Shown: in pieces, positions 1-5,348 of the stretch
Layout of the letters: every line of letters begins with the position of its first letter
How positions within the stretch are numbered: the first letter of the stretch is position 1
Assembly (NCBI GenBank): GCA_025351145.1
Contig: JANXWM010000005.1
Coordinates: 1-6,904 of the forward strand
Origin: Chitinophagaceae bacterium
Lineage (GTDB): Bacteria > Bacteroidota > Bacteroidia > Chitinophagales > Chitinophagaceae
Length of the DNA stretch: 6,904 bases
Direction: 5' to 3'
Made by a program: the position numbers and the translations under genes
The notes under the pieces: generated by a model
Database searches by the model: none
Seen by the model: the letters and a program-made list of their open reading frames with translations, nothing else
Told to the model about the DNA's origin: nothing

Positions 1-91
1 TGACCAATAAGATCCATGCCTGCCTTTTTCCCAACGCCCCGGCATCTATGTACGACCATCTGTCAAATATAATTTTCTTCATACTGATCAT
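1..91 (-). CDS. Possible N-terminus of an unidentified protein, cut by the window edge
   Basis: On the minus strand an ATG at 91-89 opens a frame that runs without a stop to base 1, about 30 codons (beginning MISMKKIIFDRW, later GKKAGMDLIG). A second ATG at 82-80 would give MKKIIFDRW, a more typical start. The predicted peptide is less AT-biased than the surrounding spacer, and base composition rises toward base 1, as would fit a gene beginning here and running leftward, divergent from the response regulator. I do not recognise a family. Thirty open codons can occur by chance, and another minus-strand frame is also open from an ATG near 58. The call is therefore weak, and no function is proposed. 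Confidence 0.25.
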   Translation of the reverse strand, partial: MISMKKIIFDRWSYIDAGALGKRQAWILLV

Positions 92-458
92 GTGTACAGA
101 ATTTAGTTTAAAAATTGCCAGCCCGGATAAAGGTGTTTTACTTTAGCAACGGCCGTAAATAATATCAATTCAAAATTGTTATTAAAAACTGGCGGAAAAA
201 AGATTAAGAAAATACCTTGCCAAGATTGACATGTTTATATTGTACTTGCCAAATTCTGCAAAAGAGCATTAATGCATTTTTTTGCCTCATTTTTTGTGTC
301 ATTAAATCAGCAATGTGTAGAATTAGCGAAACACAAATTTTTTGAGAAATTTAATTTTTCATTAAAACTATGTGAGAAAAAAACAGATTTCAACTGCAAA
401 AGAATTATAAATCCTTATTTATGGAAAATATTGTTTGATTTTTGCTGCTACTTAGTGA
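92..458. other. AT-rich intergenic spacer upstream of the response regulator
   Basis: No supportable gene is seen here. The only + strand open frame of note (272-481) has a composition dictated by AT-rich DNA (many Phe, Lys, Asn and Cys), matches no family I know and overlaps the response regulator start. An 8-base direct repeat, CTTGCCAA, occurs at 216-223 and 245-252, 29 bases apart, and flanks a TATATTG (236-242) that loosely resembles the Bacteroidota -7 element TAnnTTTG. A promoter or operator here is possible but not demonstrated. The spacer probably carries the promoter for the gene at 459. Confidence 0.4.
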
Positions 459-878
459 ATGAATATCATTGGTTTATATAAAATAAAGTCAGAATTGGAA
501 ATAGATACTATTAAATCCAGGGTTTTTAAGGTTCTTATTGTAGAAGATGACCTGGATATCTGCTACCTGTTATCGGGTATATTGAATAAGAAAAAATTAG
601 CTTCAGGCTATGTGAATAATTTATTGGACGCAGAGAAAGCCCTGAAAAAAGATACTCCCGATATACTTATCCTCGATAATCATTTACCAGATGGTTTGGG
701 GGTAGATTTTCTTACTTTTATAAAAGCTGCTTATCCCCAAATAAAGATTATTATGATTACAGCACATGATACCTTAAACGACAAAATAAATGCCCTTAAT
801 AAAGGGGCTGATTATTTTTTAGGTAAACCATTTACCATTGCAGCAATTAATACTACTTTGGAAAACATAACTCATTAA
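459..878 (+). CDS. Single-domain response regulator (CheY-like receiver)
   Basis: A 139-residue protein consisting of one phosphoacceptor receiver domain (about residues 22-137) and no output domain. The diagnostic residues are all present: the acidic cluster E29-D30-D31 after the first strand (KVLIVEDD), phosphoacceptor D73 in the LILDNHLPDG loop, T101 at the end of strand four (MITAHD), and K123 in the cis-proline motif GKPF. It should therefore be phosphorylatable by a histidine kinase and act through protein-protein contact in the cytoplasm, or as a phosphorelay intermediate. No kinase gene lies in the window, so its partner is unknown. The ATG at 459 gives an unusual ~21-residue leader before the first strand; no other ATG lies between it and the domain, so it is kept as the start. 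The family is certain; the pathway is not. Confidence 0.93.
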   Translation: MNIIGLYKIKSELEIDTIKSRVFKVLIVEDDLDICYLLSGILNKKKLASGYVNNLLDAEKALKKDTPDILILDNHLPDGLGVDFLTFIKAAYPQIKIIMITAHDTLNDKINALNKGADYFLGKPFTIAAINTTLENITH

Positions 879-1152
879 TTCCGCGTGCTTTTAAAATCCC
901 CCAAAAATTTTTTTCGCACAAAAAACCTTACATATCTGCCCGCGGCCTGTACCAATAATCACCTGTTTTATATAAATGCAATTTTCATTGTATTTTTTTT
1001 CTCAGGTGTAGAATGTTCTCCACAAATAAAACACGCTAATCCTCAAATAATATTTCTAAAACTCATACTGCCATTGCATTTCAGCAGATCGTAAATTTTT
1101 GGCAGCCTTTTTTCATTACCTGTTTATTATTCACTAATACAAAATATTTATT

Positions 1153-1302
1153 ATGGGAAACTTACTGTATTTAATCGCTGTTATTTTAGTTATAATATGG
1201 GCAATCAGTTTTTTTGGTGGTTTTTATACCGGGGGTATAATCCATATCCTTCTTGTAATTGCCATTATTGCTATTTTGCTAAAAGTTATACGCAGAGCAT
1301 AG
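1153..1302 (+). CDS. Small lmo0937-family membrane protein
   Basis: A 49-residue protein beginning MGNLLYLIAVILVIIWAIS and ending KVIRRA. It has two hydrophobic helices, about residues 4-20 and 29-46, separated by a short Gly-rich, aromatic turn (FFGGFYTGG), and a basic C-terminus (K44, R47, R48). The N-terminal MGNLLY, the WAI motif, the central GGIIHILLVIAIIAILL stretch and the terminal basic residues match the family that databases name after Listeria lmo0937, recalled from memory. Members are tiny inner-membrane proteins of unknown biochemical function, often near stress genes. Here it lies between a receiver protein and a CsbD-like gene, which fits a stress role. The start has an A/T-rich leader and no Shine-Dalgarno sequence. 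The gene is short enough to be missed by length-filtered callers. Confidence 0.85.
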   Translation: MGNLLYLIAVILVIIWAISFFGGFYTGGIIHILLVIAIIAILLKVIRRA

Positions 1303-1386
1303 AAACAGAACCGGGTCTGATAACGTAAAAGCTGCAGGTTTCTCATTATGAAATGCCGGATCCAGGCAACAGGACTGTGTTTGGAA

Positions 1387-1463
1387 CTGTTGATATTTAA
1401 TCGGAACGTATAAGTGTGCGACGCAAGAGGCGATGCCACAGCGATATGCTGCCCGGCACAAAA
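1387..1463 (+). repeat. Dispersed intergenic repeat, copy 1
   Basis: This is the first of three related ~80-base elements in the window. It runs from CTGTTGA (1387) through the core GAACGTATAAGTG (1404-1416), GCGACGCAA (1418-1426) and a short CAGC-GATAT-GCTG hairpin (1439-1451) to CCCGGCACAAAAT (1452-1464). Compared with the copy at 3091-3173 (read on the minus strand), the 15-base core from 1412 matches at 14 positions and the 3' end at 11 of 13. It lies between the lmo0937-family gene and csbD. No coding potential was found. Confidence 0.7.
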
Positions 1464-1509
1464 TTTTTATTGAAATTGACTGCAACAATCTTTTTTATTA
1501 ATAACTAAA

Positions 1510-1710
1510 ATGAAAAACATGGAGAGCTGGAAACTAAAATTGAAAGGCAACTGGAACGAGATAAAGGGTAAGGTAAAACAACAATATGCCGACCTTACTG
1601 ATGATGACCTTCTGTACGAAGAAGGGAAAGATGACGAATTGGTGGGCCGCCTGCAGAAGAAAACAGGCAAAACAAAAGAGTCAGTAATCGAATGGATTGA
1701 AAGCCTGTAA
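1510..1710 (+). CDS. CsbD-like general stress protein
   Basis: A 66-residue, highly charged, soluble protein of the CsbD-like family (Pfam PF05532). The family hallmarks are visible in order: W7 and the KLKGNWNEIKGKVKQQY segment (about residues 10-25), LTDDDLLYEEGKDDELVGRLQKKTGKTKE (29-57), and a closing amphipathic helix (VIEWIESL). Members form small helical bundles and are induced by general stress in Firmicutes and other phyla; their molecular function is unknown. Start choice: ATG at 1510 gives MKNMESW; ATG at 1519 (MESW) is an alternative that removes only three residues. The leader is A/T-rich with no Shine-Dalgarno sequence. A strong terminator follows 22 bases after the stop, so csbD probably ends its own short transcript. 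Confidence 0.93.
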   Translation: MKNMESWKLKLKGNWNEIKGKVKQQYADLTDDDLLYEEGKDDELVGRLQKKTGKTKESVIEWIESL

Positions 1711-1732
1711 ATTAATGGGTATACCCTTCAGT

Positions 1733-1771
1733 GAAATGCCTTCTTCCTGTTTTTCAGGAAGGAGGCATTTT
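1733..1771 (+). terminator. Intrinsic terminator after csbD
   Basis: Bases 1734-1749 (AAATGCCTTCTTCCTG) pair with 1755-1770 (CAGGAAGGAGGCATTT) in a 16-bp stem with one G-T wobble and a five-T loop (1750-1754). G1733-T1771 can add a further wobble. The stem begins with A residues and ends in a TTTT run (1768-1771). This is the shape of a Rho-independent terminator, although the T tract is short. It lies in the 78-base gap between csbD and the transporter and should separate or attenuate their transcription. A 10-base palindrome, GGGTATACCC (1717-1726), lies just upstream. Confidence 0.85.
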
Positions 1772-1788
1772 CTTAAATTCAAATATCA

Positions 1789-2916
1789 ATGAATAATTTT
1801 AACGAAATACCTTTTTTTATTCGTCTTGCTTTAAAGTTGCTGATGTTGTCGCTTATTGCGTGCATTATTTTTCTGGGCCAGAATATAATTGTGCCTTTTG
1901 CCTTTGCACTGTTACTGGCAATTTTATTATTGCCTGTTAATGTTTTTTTGGAAAGAAAAGGGATTCCCAGGGCTATAGCAATCATTATTTCTTTGATAAT
2001 TTCTATTATTGTTATTTCAGGCATTATTTATTTTCTTGCAACACAGATTGTGCGCTTTATGAGTGACATTCCTGCTATTCAAAATCGGCTGAATGAACAT
2101 TTACAAACACTTCAGGAATGGATTAACAGAAACCTCCCTTTTACAACAAAAGAACAAACGCAGATCATTAATAATGCAACGGATAAAATAAAGGATTCGG
2201 GTACCGGCTTTATTGGGCAAACTTTTTTAAGCGTTACCCAAACTATTACTTACATATTATTAATCCCGGTGTATTCATTCCTGCTATTGTATTACAGAGA
2301 TATGATCAGAAAATTTCTGGCCGATATTTTTAATAAAGAACATGAAGAAAAAGTAGCTGATATTTTAAAAGAATCGCGGATAATTGTTCAAAGCTATATG
2401 GCAGGGCTTATAATAGAAATGTCTATTGTTGCCTCTTTAAATGCAATTGGCTTTGTAGTTATTGGTGTTCAATATGCTATCCTTTTGGGGCTTATGGCAG
2501 CAATTTTAAATATGATACCATATATAGGCGGGCTCATTGCCACAATTATATGTATGATAATAACCCTTACATCCTCGCAGTATATTACCGATATTATATG
2601 GGTTGCAATTGTACTTATGATTGTTCAGTTTATTGACAATAACATACTAATGCCTAAAATAGTAAGTTCTAAAGTAAAGATAAATGCGCTGATCTCTATT
2701 CTTGGGGTAATAACCGGAGGGGCACTGGCAGGTATATCGGGCATGTTTCTTTCCATTCCCGGTATTGCAATCCTTAAAGTTATATTCGACCGGGTTGAAG
2801 AATTAAAACCATGGGGCATGTTGCTGGGTGATGAAATTACCGGAACCCGAAAGAGTGAAATTTACAAAAGGCTTGAAAAAATGCGGCATAGAAAAAAAAT
2901 AAATAAATTACCTTAA
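1789..2916 (+). CDS. AI-2E (UPF0118) family membrane transporter
   Basis: A 375-residue polytopic inner-membrane protein of the AI-2E/UPF0118 family (Pfam PF01594). Three N-terminal helices (about 13-30, 33-53 and 62-84) are followed by a soluble region with an amphipathic, helix-rich stretch (85-148). A helix follows at about 150-170, then a further cluster of helices from about 205 to 332. The family's conserved motifs are present: PYIGG at 244-248 and D283-N-N-I-L-M-P289-K-I, followed by VKINAL and a Gly-rich helix (GVITGGALAGISGMFLSIPG). The C-terminal ~50 residues are cytoplasmic and basic. Characterised members export autoinducer-2 (E. coli TqsA) or exchange Na+/H+; the name does not establish the substrate here. 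Length is typical. A terminator precedes it, so it probably has its own promoter or depends on read-through. The stress-gene neighbourhood suggests an envelope or ion-homeostasis role, which is inference. Confidence 0.92.
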   Translation: MNNFNEIPFFIRLALKLLMLSLIACIIFLGQNIIVPFAFALLLAILLLPVNVFLERKGIPRAIAIIISLIISIIVISGIIYFLATQIVRFMSDIPAIQNRLNEHLQTLQEWINRNLPFTTKEQTQIINNATDKIKDSGTGFIGQTFLSVTQTITYILLIPVYSFLLLYYRDMIRKFLADIFNKEHEEKVADILKESRIIVQSYMAGLIIEMSIVASLNAIGFVVIGVQYAILLGLMAAILNMIPYIGGLIATIICMIITLTSSQYITDIIWVAIVLMIVQFIDNNILMPKIVSSKVKINALISILGVITGGALAGISGMFLSIPGIAILKVIFDRVEELKPWGMLLGDEITGTRKSEIYKRLEKMRHRKKINKLP

Positions 2917-3269
2917 ACCCGTTGAGGCGAAATCTAAAATAATTTCAAACGTTATGCCCATCCGGCTTACTTTCAAAATTTTTATATCATCCATTGTTTG
3001 TTTACCAAATTTAACTTCATAATTAACGGGTGTATTTAAAAATGTTTTAACTAAATAAATGCCTCACAATATAGAAAGAGATAAAATGCATTTTGTACCA
3101 GGCTTCAGCCAGCTATGATGCTTCCGTTGCATCGCACACTTGTACAGCAAAAATTCTATGCAGCTTTCAACAGCCCTTCCACAATAATTATAGCGGTTCA
3201 ATTTTATATCACGTACAACTGGTATCAATCCTTTTTCTAACTTGCACCTCAATTTTCAAAGCAGCTTTC
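2917..3269. other. Spacer between the transporter and gnd
   Basis: This 353-base gap holds the inverted repeat-family copy at 3091-3173 and the presumed gnd promoter. A 10-base direct repeat, GCAGCTTTCA, occurs at 3160-3169 and 3261-3270, the second ending at the A of the gnd start codon. A minus-strand frame from 3063 to 2908 is open for 51 codons, with an ATG at 2994-2992 that would give a 28-residue peptide (MDDIKILK... ending FASTGLR) overlapping the transporter's last codons; it may be a gene remnant or chance. No clear terminator hairpin follows the transporter, and no convincing TTTG / TAnnTTTG promoter pair was found. Confidence 0.4.
3091..3173 (-). repeat. Dispersed intergenic repeat, copy 2 (inverted)
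   Basis: Read on the minus strand from 3173, it starts CTGTTGA and continues to the core TACAAGTGTGCGATGCAA, then GGAAGCATCATAG, and ends CCTGGTACAAAAT. The core and the CC(C/T)GG(C/T)ACAAAAT end match copy 1; the AGC(A/T)TCATAG segment matches copy 3 at 9 of 10 bases. It lies ~100 bases upstream of the gnd start in the opposite orientation to the other two copies. Confidence 0.7.
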
Positions 3270-4682
3270 ATGGAAAATAAACTATTCGATTTTGGAATGA
3301 TAGGCCTTGGTGTTATGGGACAAAACCTTTTACTCAACATGGCCGATCATCATTTCCCCGTTATCGGCTTCGATCTTGATGCAAAAAAAGTTACAGCATT
3401 AGAGTCCTCAGCTACTCCCGGCACAGTTGTAAAAGGAGTAGCCACACTTGCCGGGCTCGTGCAGCAACTGCAGCCACCAAGAAAGATCATGATGCTTGTA
3501 CCTGCCGGTAAACCAGTTGATAATGTAATTGAAAGCCTGCTTCCGTTGATAGAAAAGGGAGATATTATAATTGATGGCGGCAACTCTCACTATACCGATA
3601 CACTGCGCCGTGTAACTTACCTTGAAGAAAAGGGCTTTCATTTTATGGGCATGGGTGTTAGTGGTGGTGAAAAAGGTGCAAGAACCGGCCCCAGCATTAT
3701 GCCCGGCGGCGATGTGGAAGCATGGCACCATGTACAGCCTTTGCTGGAAGCAGTTTCAGCAAAAGTGAACGGAGAACCATGTGTGGCATATATGGGCAAA
3801 GATGCGGCAGGCCATTATGTAAAAATGGTACACAACGGAATTGAATATGCCCTTATGCAGTTGATCAGCGAAGTGTACGATATTTTAAAACGTGGATTAG
3901 GCTTAACCAACGATGAACTTCACGAGGTTTTTAAACAATGGAACGAAGGCGAACTGCAATCATTCCTTGTGGAAATAACAAGGGATATTTTTCTGCAGCC
4001 CGATGATCTCAGCAGCAACCGTTTGGTTGACATGATCCTTGATAAAGCAGGCAGCAAAGGCACCGGCAAATGGACCAGCCAGGATGCAATGGAATTACCT
4101 GTAGCTATTCCAACTATTGATGCCGCAGTAGCACTGCGTACACTGTCTGCATGCAAAGAAGAAAGGGTTCAGGCTGCTGCTCTTTATAAACCAATTATTG
4201 AATTGGTATCTTCTGATAAGACTGCTTTTATAAACCAGGTGGGTGAAGCTTTGTATGCTGCAACTATTCTTTGTTACGCACAGGGATTGGCTATGCTGCA
4301 TAAAGCTTCCATTGAATTAAAAATGGATATTCCCATGCAGGATGTTGTAAAAATTTGGAGGGGTGGTTGCATTATCCGGTCTGCTTTATTAGAAACATTT
4401 TATGCTGCGTATGCAGAAAATTTGGCGCTTCCAAATATTCTGCTCAATGCTAAACTTGCCTCCATCCTTCAGTCGAAAGAGCAAAGTTTGCGCAATGTTA
4501 TCATGCAGTCTGTGCAAAGTAAAATTGCAGCATCAGCATTAATGAGTACGCTCGGTTACTATGATGCATATACAACCGAACGGATGCCTACCAATTTAAT
4601 ACAGGCGCAACGCGATTGCTTTGGTGCGCATACTTATGAGCGTACAGATAAAGAAGGGAAGTTTCATACAGAATGGAATTGA
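3270..4682 (+). CDS. gnd: 6-phosphogluconate dehydrogenase, decarboxylating (Gnd)
   Basis: Gnd oxidatively decarboxylates 6-phosphogluconate to ribulose-5-phosphate and CO2, the last oxidative step of the pentose phosphate pathway, in the cytoplasm. The 470-residue product has the full length of the long, dimeric class. It shows the Rossmann motif G12-L-G-V-M-G17, DIIIDGGNS (98-106), the substrate-binding VSGGEKGARTGPSIMPGG (130-147), the catalytic segment K185-M-V-H188-N189-G-I-E192, KGTGKWTSQ, and the diagnostic C-terminus (NLIQAQRDCFGAHTYERTDKEGKFHTEWN). The frame is open further upstream to an ATG at 3093, but that 59-residue extension is translated repeat DNA and spacer; ATG 3270 gives the canonical N-terminus. 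No Shine-Dalgarno sequence is present. The oddity is D35-L36-D37 where NADP enzymes have Asn-Arg-Ser/Thr, which suggests possible NAD preference. The VOC gene follows after 49 bases, so the two are probably co-transcribed. Confidence 0.97.
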   Translation: MENKLFDFGMIGLGVMGQNLLLNMADHHFPVIGFDLDAKKVTALESSATPGTVVKGVATLAGLVQQLQPPRKIMMLVPAGKPVDNVIESLLPLIEKGDIIIDGGNSHYTDTLRRVTYLEEKGFHFMGMGVSGGEKGARTGPSIMPGGDVEAWHHVQPLLEAVSAKVNGEPCVAYMGKDAAGHYVKMVHNGIEYALMQLISEVYDILKRGLGLTNDELHEVFKQWNEGELQSFLVEITRDIFLQPDDLSSNRLVDMILDKAGSKGTGKWTSQDAMELPVAIPTIDAAVALRTLSACKEERVQAAALYKPIIELVSSDKTAFINQVGEALYAATILCYAQGLAMLHKASIELKMDIPMQDVVKIWRGGCIIRSALLETFYAAYAENLALPNILLNAKLASILQSKEQSLRNVIMQSVQSKIAASALMSTLGYYDAYTTERMPTNLIQAQRDCFGAHTYERTDKEGKFHTEWN

Positions 4683-4695
4683 TTTAAGAACAGCA

Positions 4696-4707
4696 AATCT
4701 GCAGATT
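4696..4707. repeat. Perfect 12-base palindrome in the gnd-VOC gap
   Basis: AATCTGCAGATT is a perfect inverted repeat without a loop, centred 19 bases after the gnd stop codon. Such a site could be a dimeric regulator's operator, but it is short and has no T tract, so it is not a terminator. It may be chance. Confidence 0.35.
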
Positions 4708-4731
4708 GAGAACAATAAATAAAACAGCACA

Positions 4732-5184
4732 ATGCCAGTTAATCCAATACCGGAAGGCTTTAGAAGCATAACACCTTACCTGCACGTGGAGGGTTTGCAA
4801 AACCTGATGGGTTTTCTTACACATGCTTTCGGTGCAAAGCAAATAAGTATATCAAAGGCAGCAAATGGCAGTATTGCCAATGCCTGTATGCAGATTGGTA
4901 ATTCTTATATTGAAATGAGTGAAGTGCAGCAAGGCTTTCAGCCAATGCCATGTGCAATTCATCTTTTTGTGGAAGATGCAGATGCTGTATATAAAAAAGC
5001 AGTTGAAGTAGGCGCACTTTCAGTAATGGAACCTGTTACGCAGTTCTATGGCGACAGGGAAGCTTTTGTAATTGACCCAAGCGGCAACCATTGGTATATT
5101 GCCACCCGGGTAGAAAATATTCCTGAAAGTGAAATGCAGCAAAGAATGGCAGATTTTGTGAAAAAGATGAAGGGTGGGGAATAG
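4732..5184 (+). CDS. VOC-family (glyoxalase/PhnB-like) protein
   Basis: A 150-residue soluble protein with the two beta-alpha-beta-beta-beta modules of the vicinal oxygen chelate superfamily. The first module spans about residues 10-64 (ITPYLHVEGLQNLMGFLTHAFGA, then CMQIGNSYIEMSE). The second spans about 74-127 (AIHLFVEDADAVYKKAVEVGA, then FYGDREAFVIDPSGNHWYIATRVEN). The YGDR...DPSGNHWYIAT signature and the C-terminal tail fit the PhnB-like group. Candidate metal ligands are H18, E61 and H77, but assigning them needs an alignment. The family includes lyases, dioxygenases and resistance proteins, so the substrate cannot be named. It starts 49 bases after gnd and sits between gnd and zwf. A role against reactive sugar or carbonyl products is conceivable, but co-location is the only support. 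There is no Shine-Dalgarno sequence; the ATG follows an A-rich leader. Confidence 0.88.
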   Translation: MPVNPIPEGFRSITPYLHVEGLQNLMGFLTHAFGAKQISISKAANGSIANACMQIGNSYIEMSEVQQGFQPMPCAIHLFVEDADAVYKKAVEVGALSVMEPVTQFYGDREAFVIDPSGNHWYIATRVENIPESEMQQRMADFVKKMKGGE

Positions 5185-5208
5185 GAATTTGGAAGACGGA
5201 ATTAGGAA
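5184..5208 (+). repeat. Short purine-rich direct repeat after the VOC gene
   Basis: GGAATTTGGAA (5184-5194) and GGAATTAGGAA (5198-5208) are identical at 10 of 11 bases and repeat with a 14-base period. The first unit begins at the last base of the VOC stop codon. It looks like a short degenerate tandem with no evident function. Confidence 0.45.
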
Positions 5209-5226
5209 ACCCGCAGTCCCTTCACA

Positions 5227-5305
5227 CTGCTGAATATATAACAGAACGTACAAGTGAGTGACACAACAAAAGCTTCATAGTAAATCAGAAAGCTTGGCAT
5301 AAAAA
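5227..5305 (+). repeat. Dispersed intergenic repeat, copy 3
   Basis: Starts CTGCTGA (5227), then GAACGTACAAGTG (5244-5256), GTGACACAA (5258-5266), AGCTTCATAG (5271-5280) and a second AAGCTT (5290-5295) that could pair with the first as a 6-bp stem, ending GGCATAAAAA. Against copy 1 the 23 bases from 5244 match at 19 positions. It is the most diverged copy at its 3' end. It lies in the VOC-zwf spacer, 44 bases before the zwf start. Confidence 0.65.
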
Positions 5306-5325
5306 CATTTATAAACTTTTTAATT

Positions 5326-5348
5326 CCTCCTGTTGGAGGTTTGGGCTT
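5326..5348 (+). promoter_or_regulatory. zwf Shine-Dalgarno sequence inside a hairpin
   Basis: CCTCC (5326-5330) is the exact complement of GGAGG (5335-5339), with a TGTT loop between them. GGAGG is a perfect Shine-Dalgarno sequence nine bases before the zwf ATG (5349), which supports that start. Folded, the hairpin would hide it from the ribosome. No other gene here has such a site. Confidence 0.5.

Noticed and set aside
272..481. 69-codon + strand frame ahead of the response regulator
   Set aside because: Composition follows AT-rich DNA, no recognisable motif, and it overlaps the start of a certain gene.
885..1094. 69-codon + strand frame between the receiver and the lmo0937-family gene
   Set aside because: No ATG start is visible at its beginning (TTG or CTG would be needed); it runs through homopolymer-rich spacer and matches no family.
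1224..1439. Minus-strand frame overlapping the lmo0937-family gene
   Set aside because: It runs antisense to a recognised gene and then through the repeat; the peptide has no family features.
1717..1726. GGGTATACCC palindrome as an operator
   Set aside because: Ten bases, just after csbD and beside a much stronger terminator hairpin; no second site or conservation to support it.
3064..3252. Minus-strand 62-codon frame before gnd
   Set aside because: Most of it is the translated dispersed repeat and promoter-region spacer.
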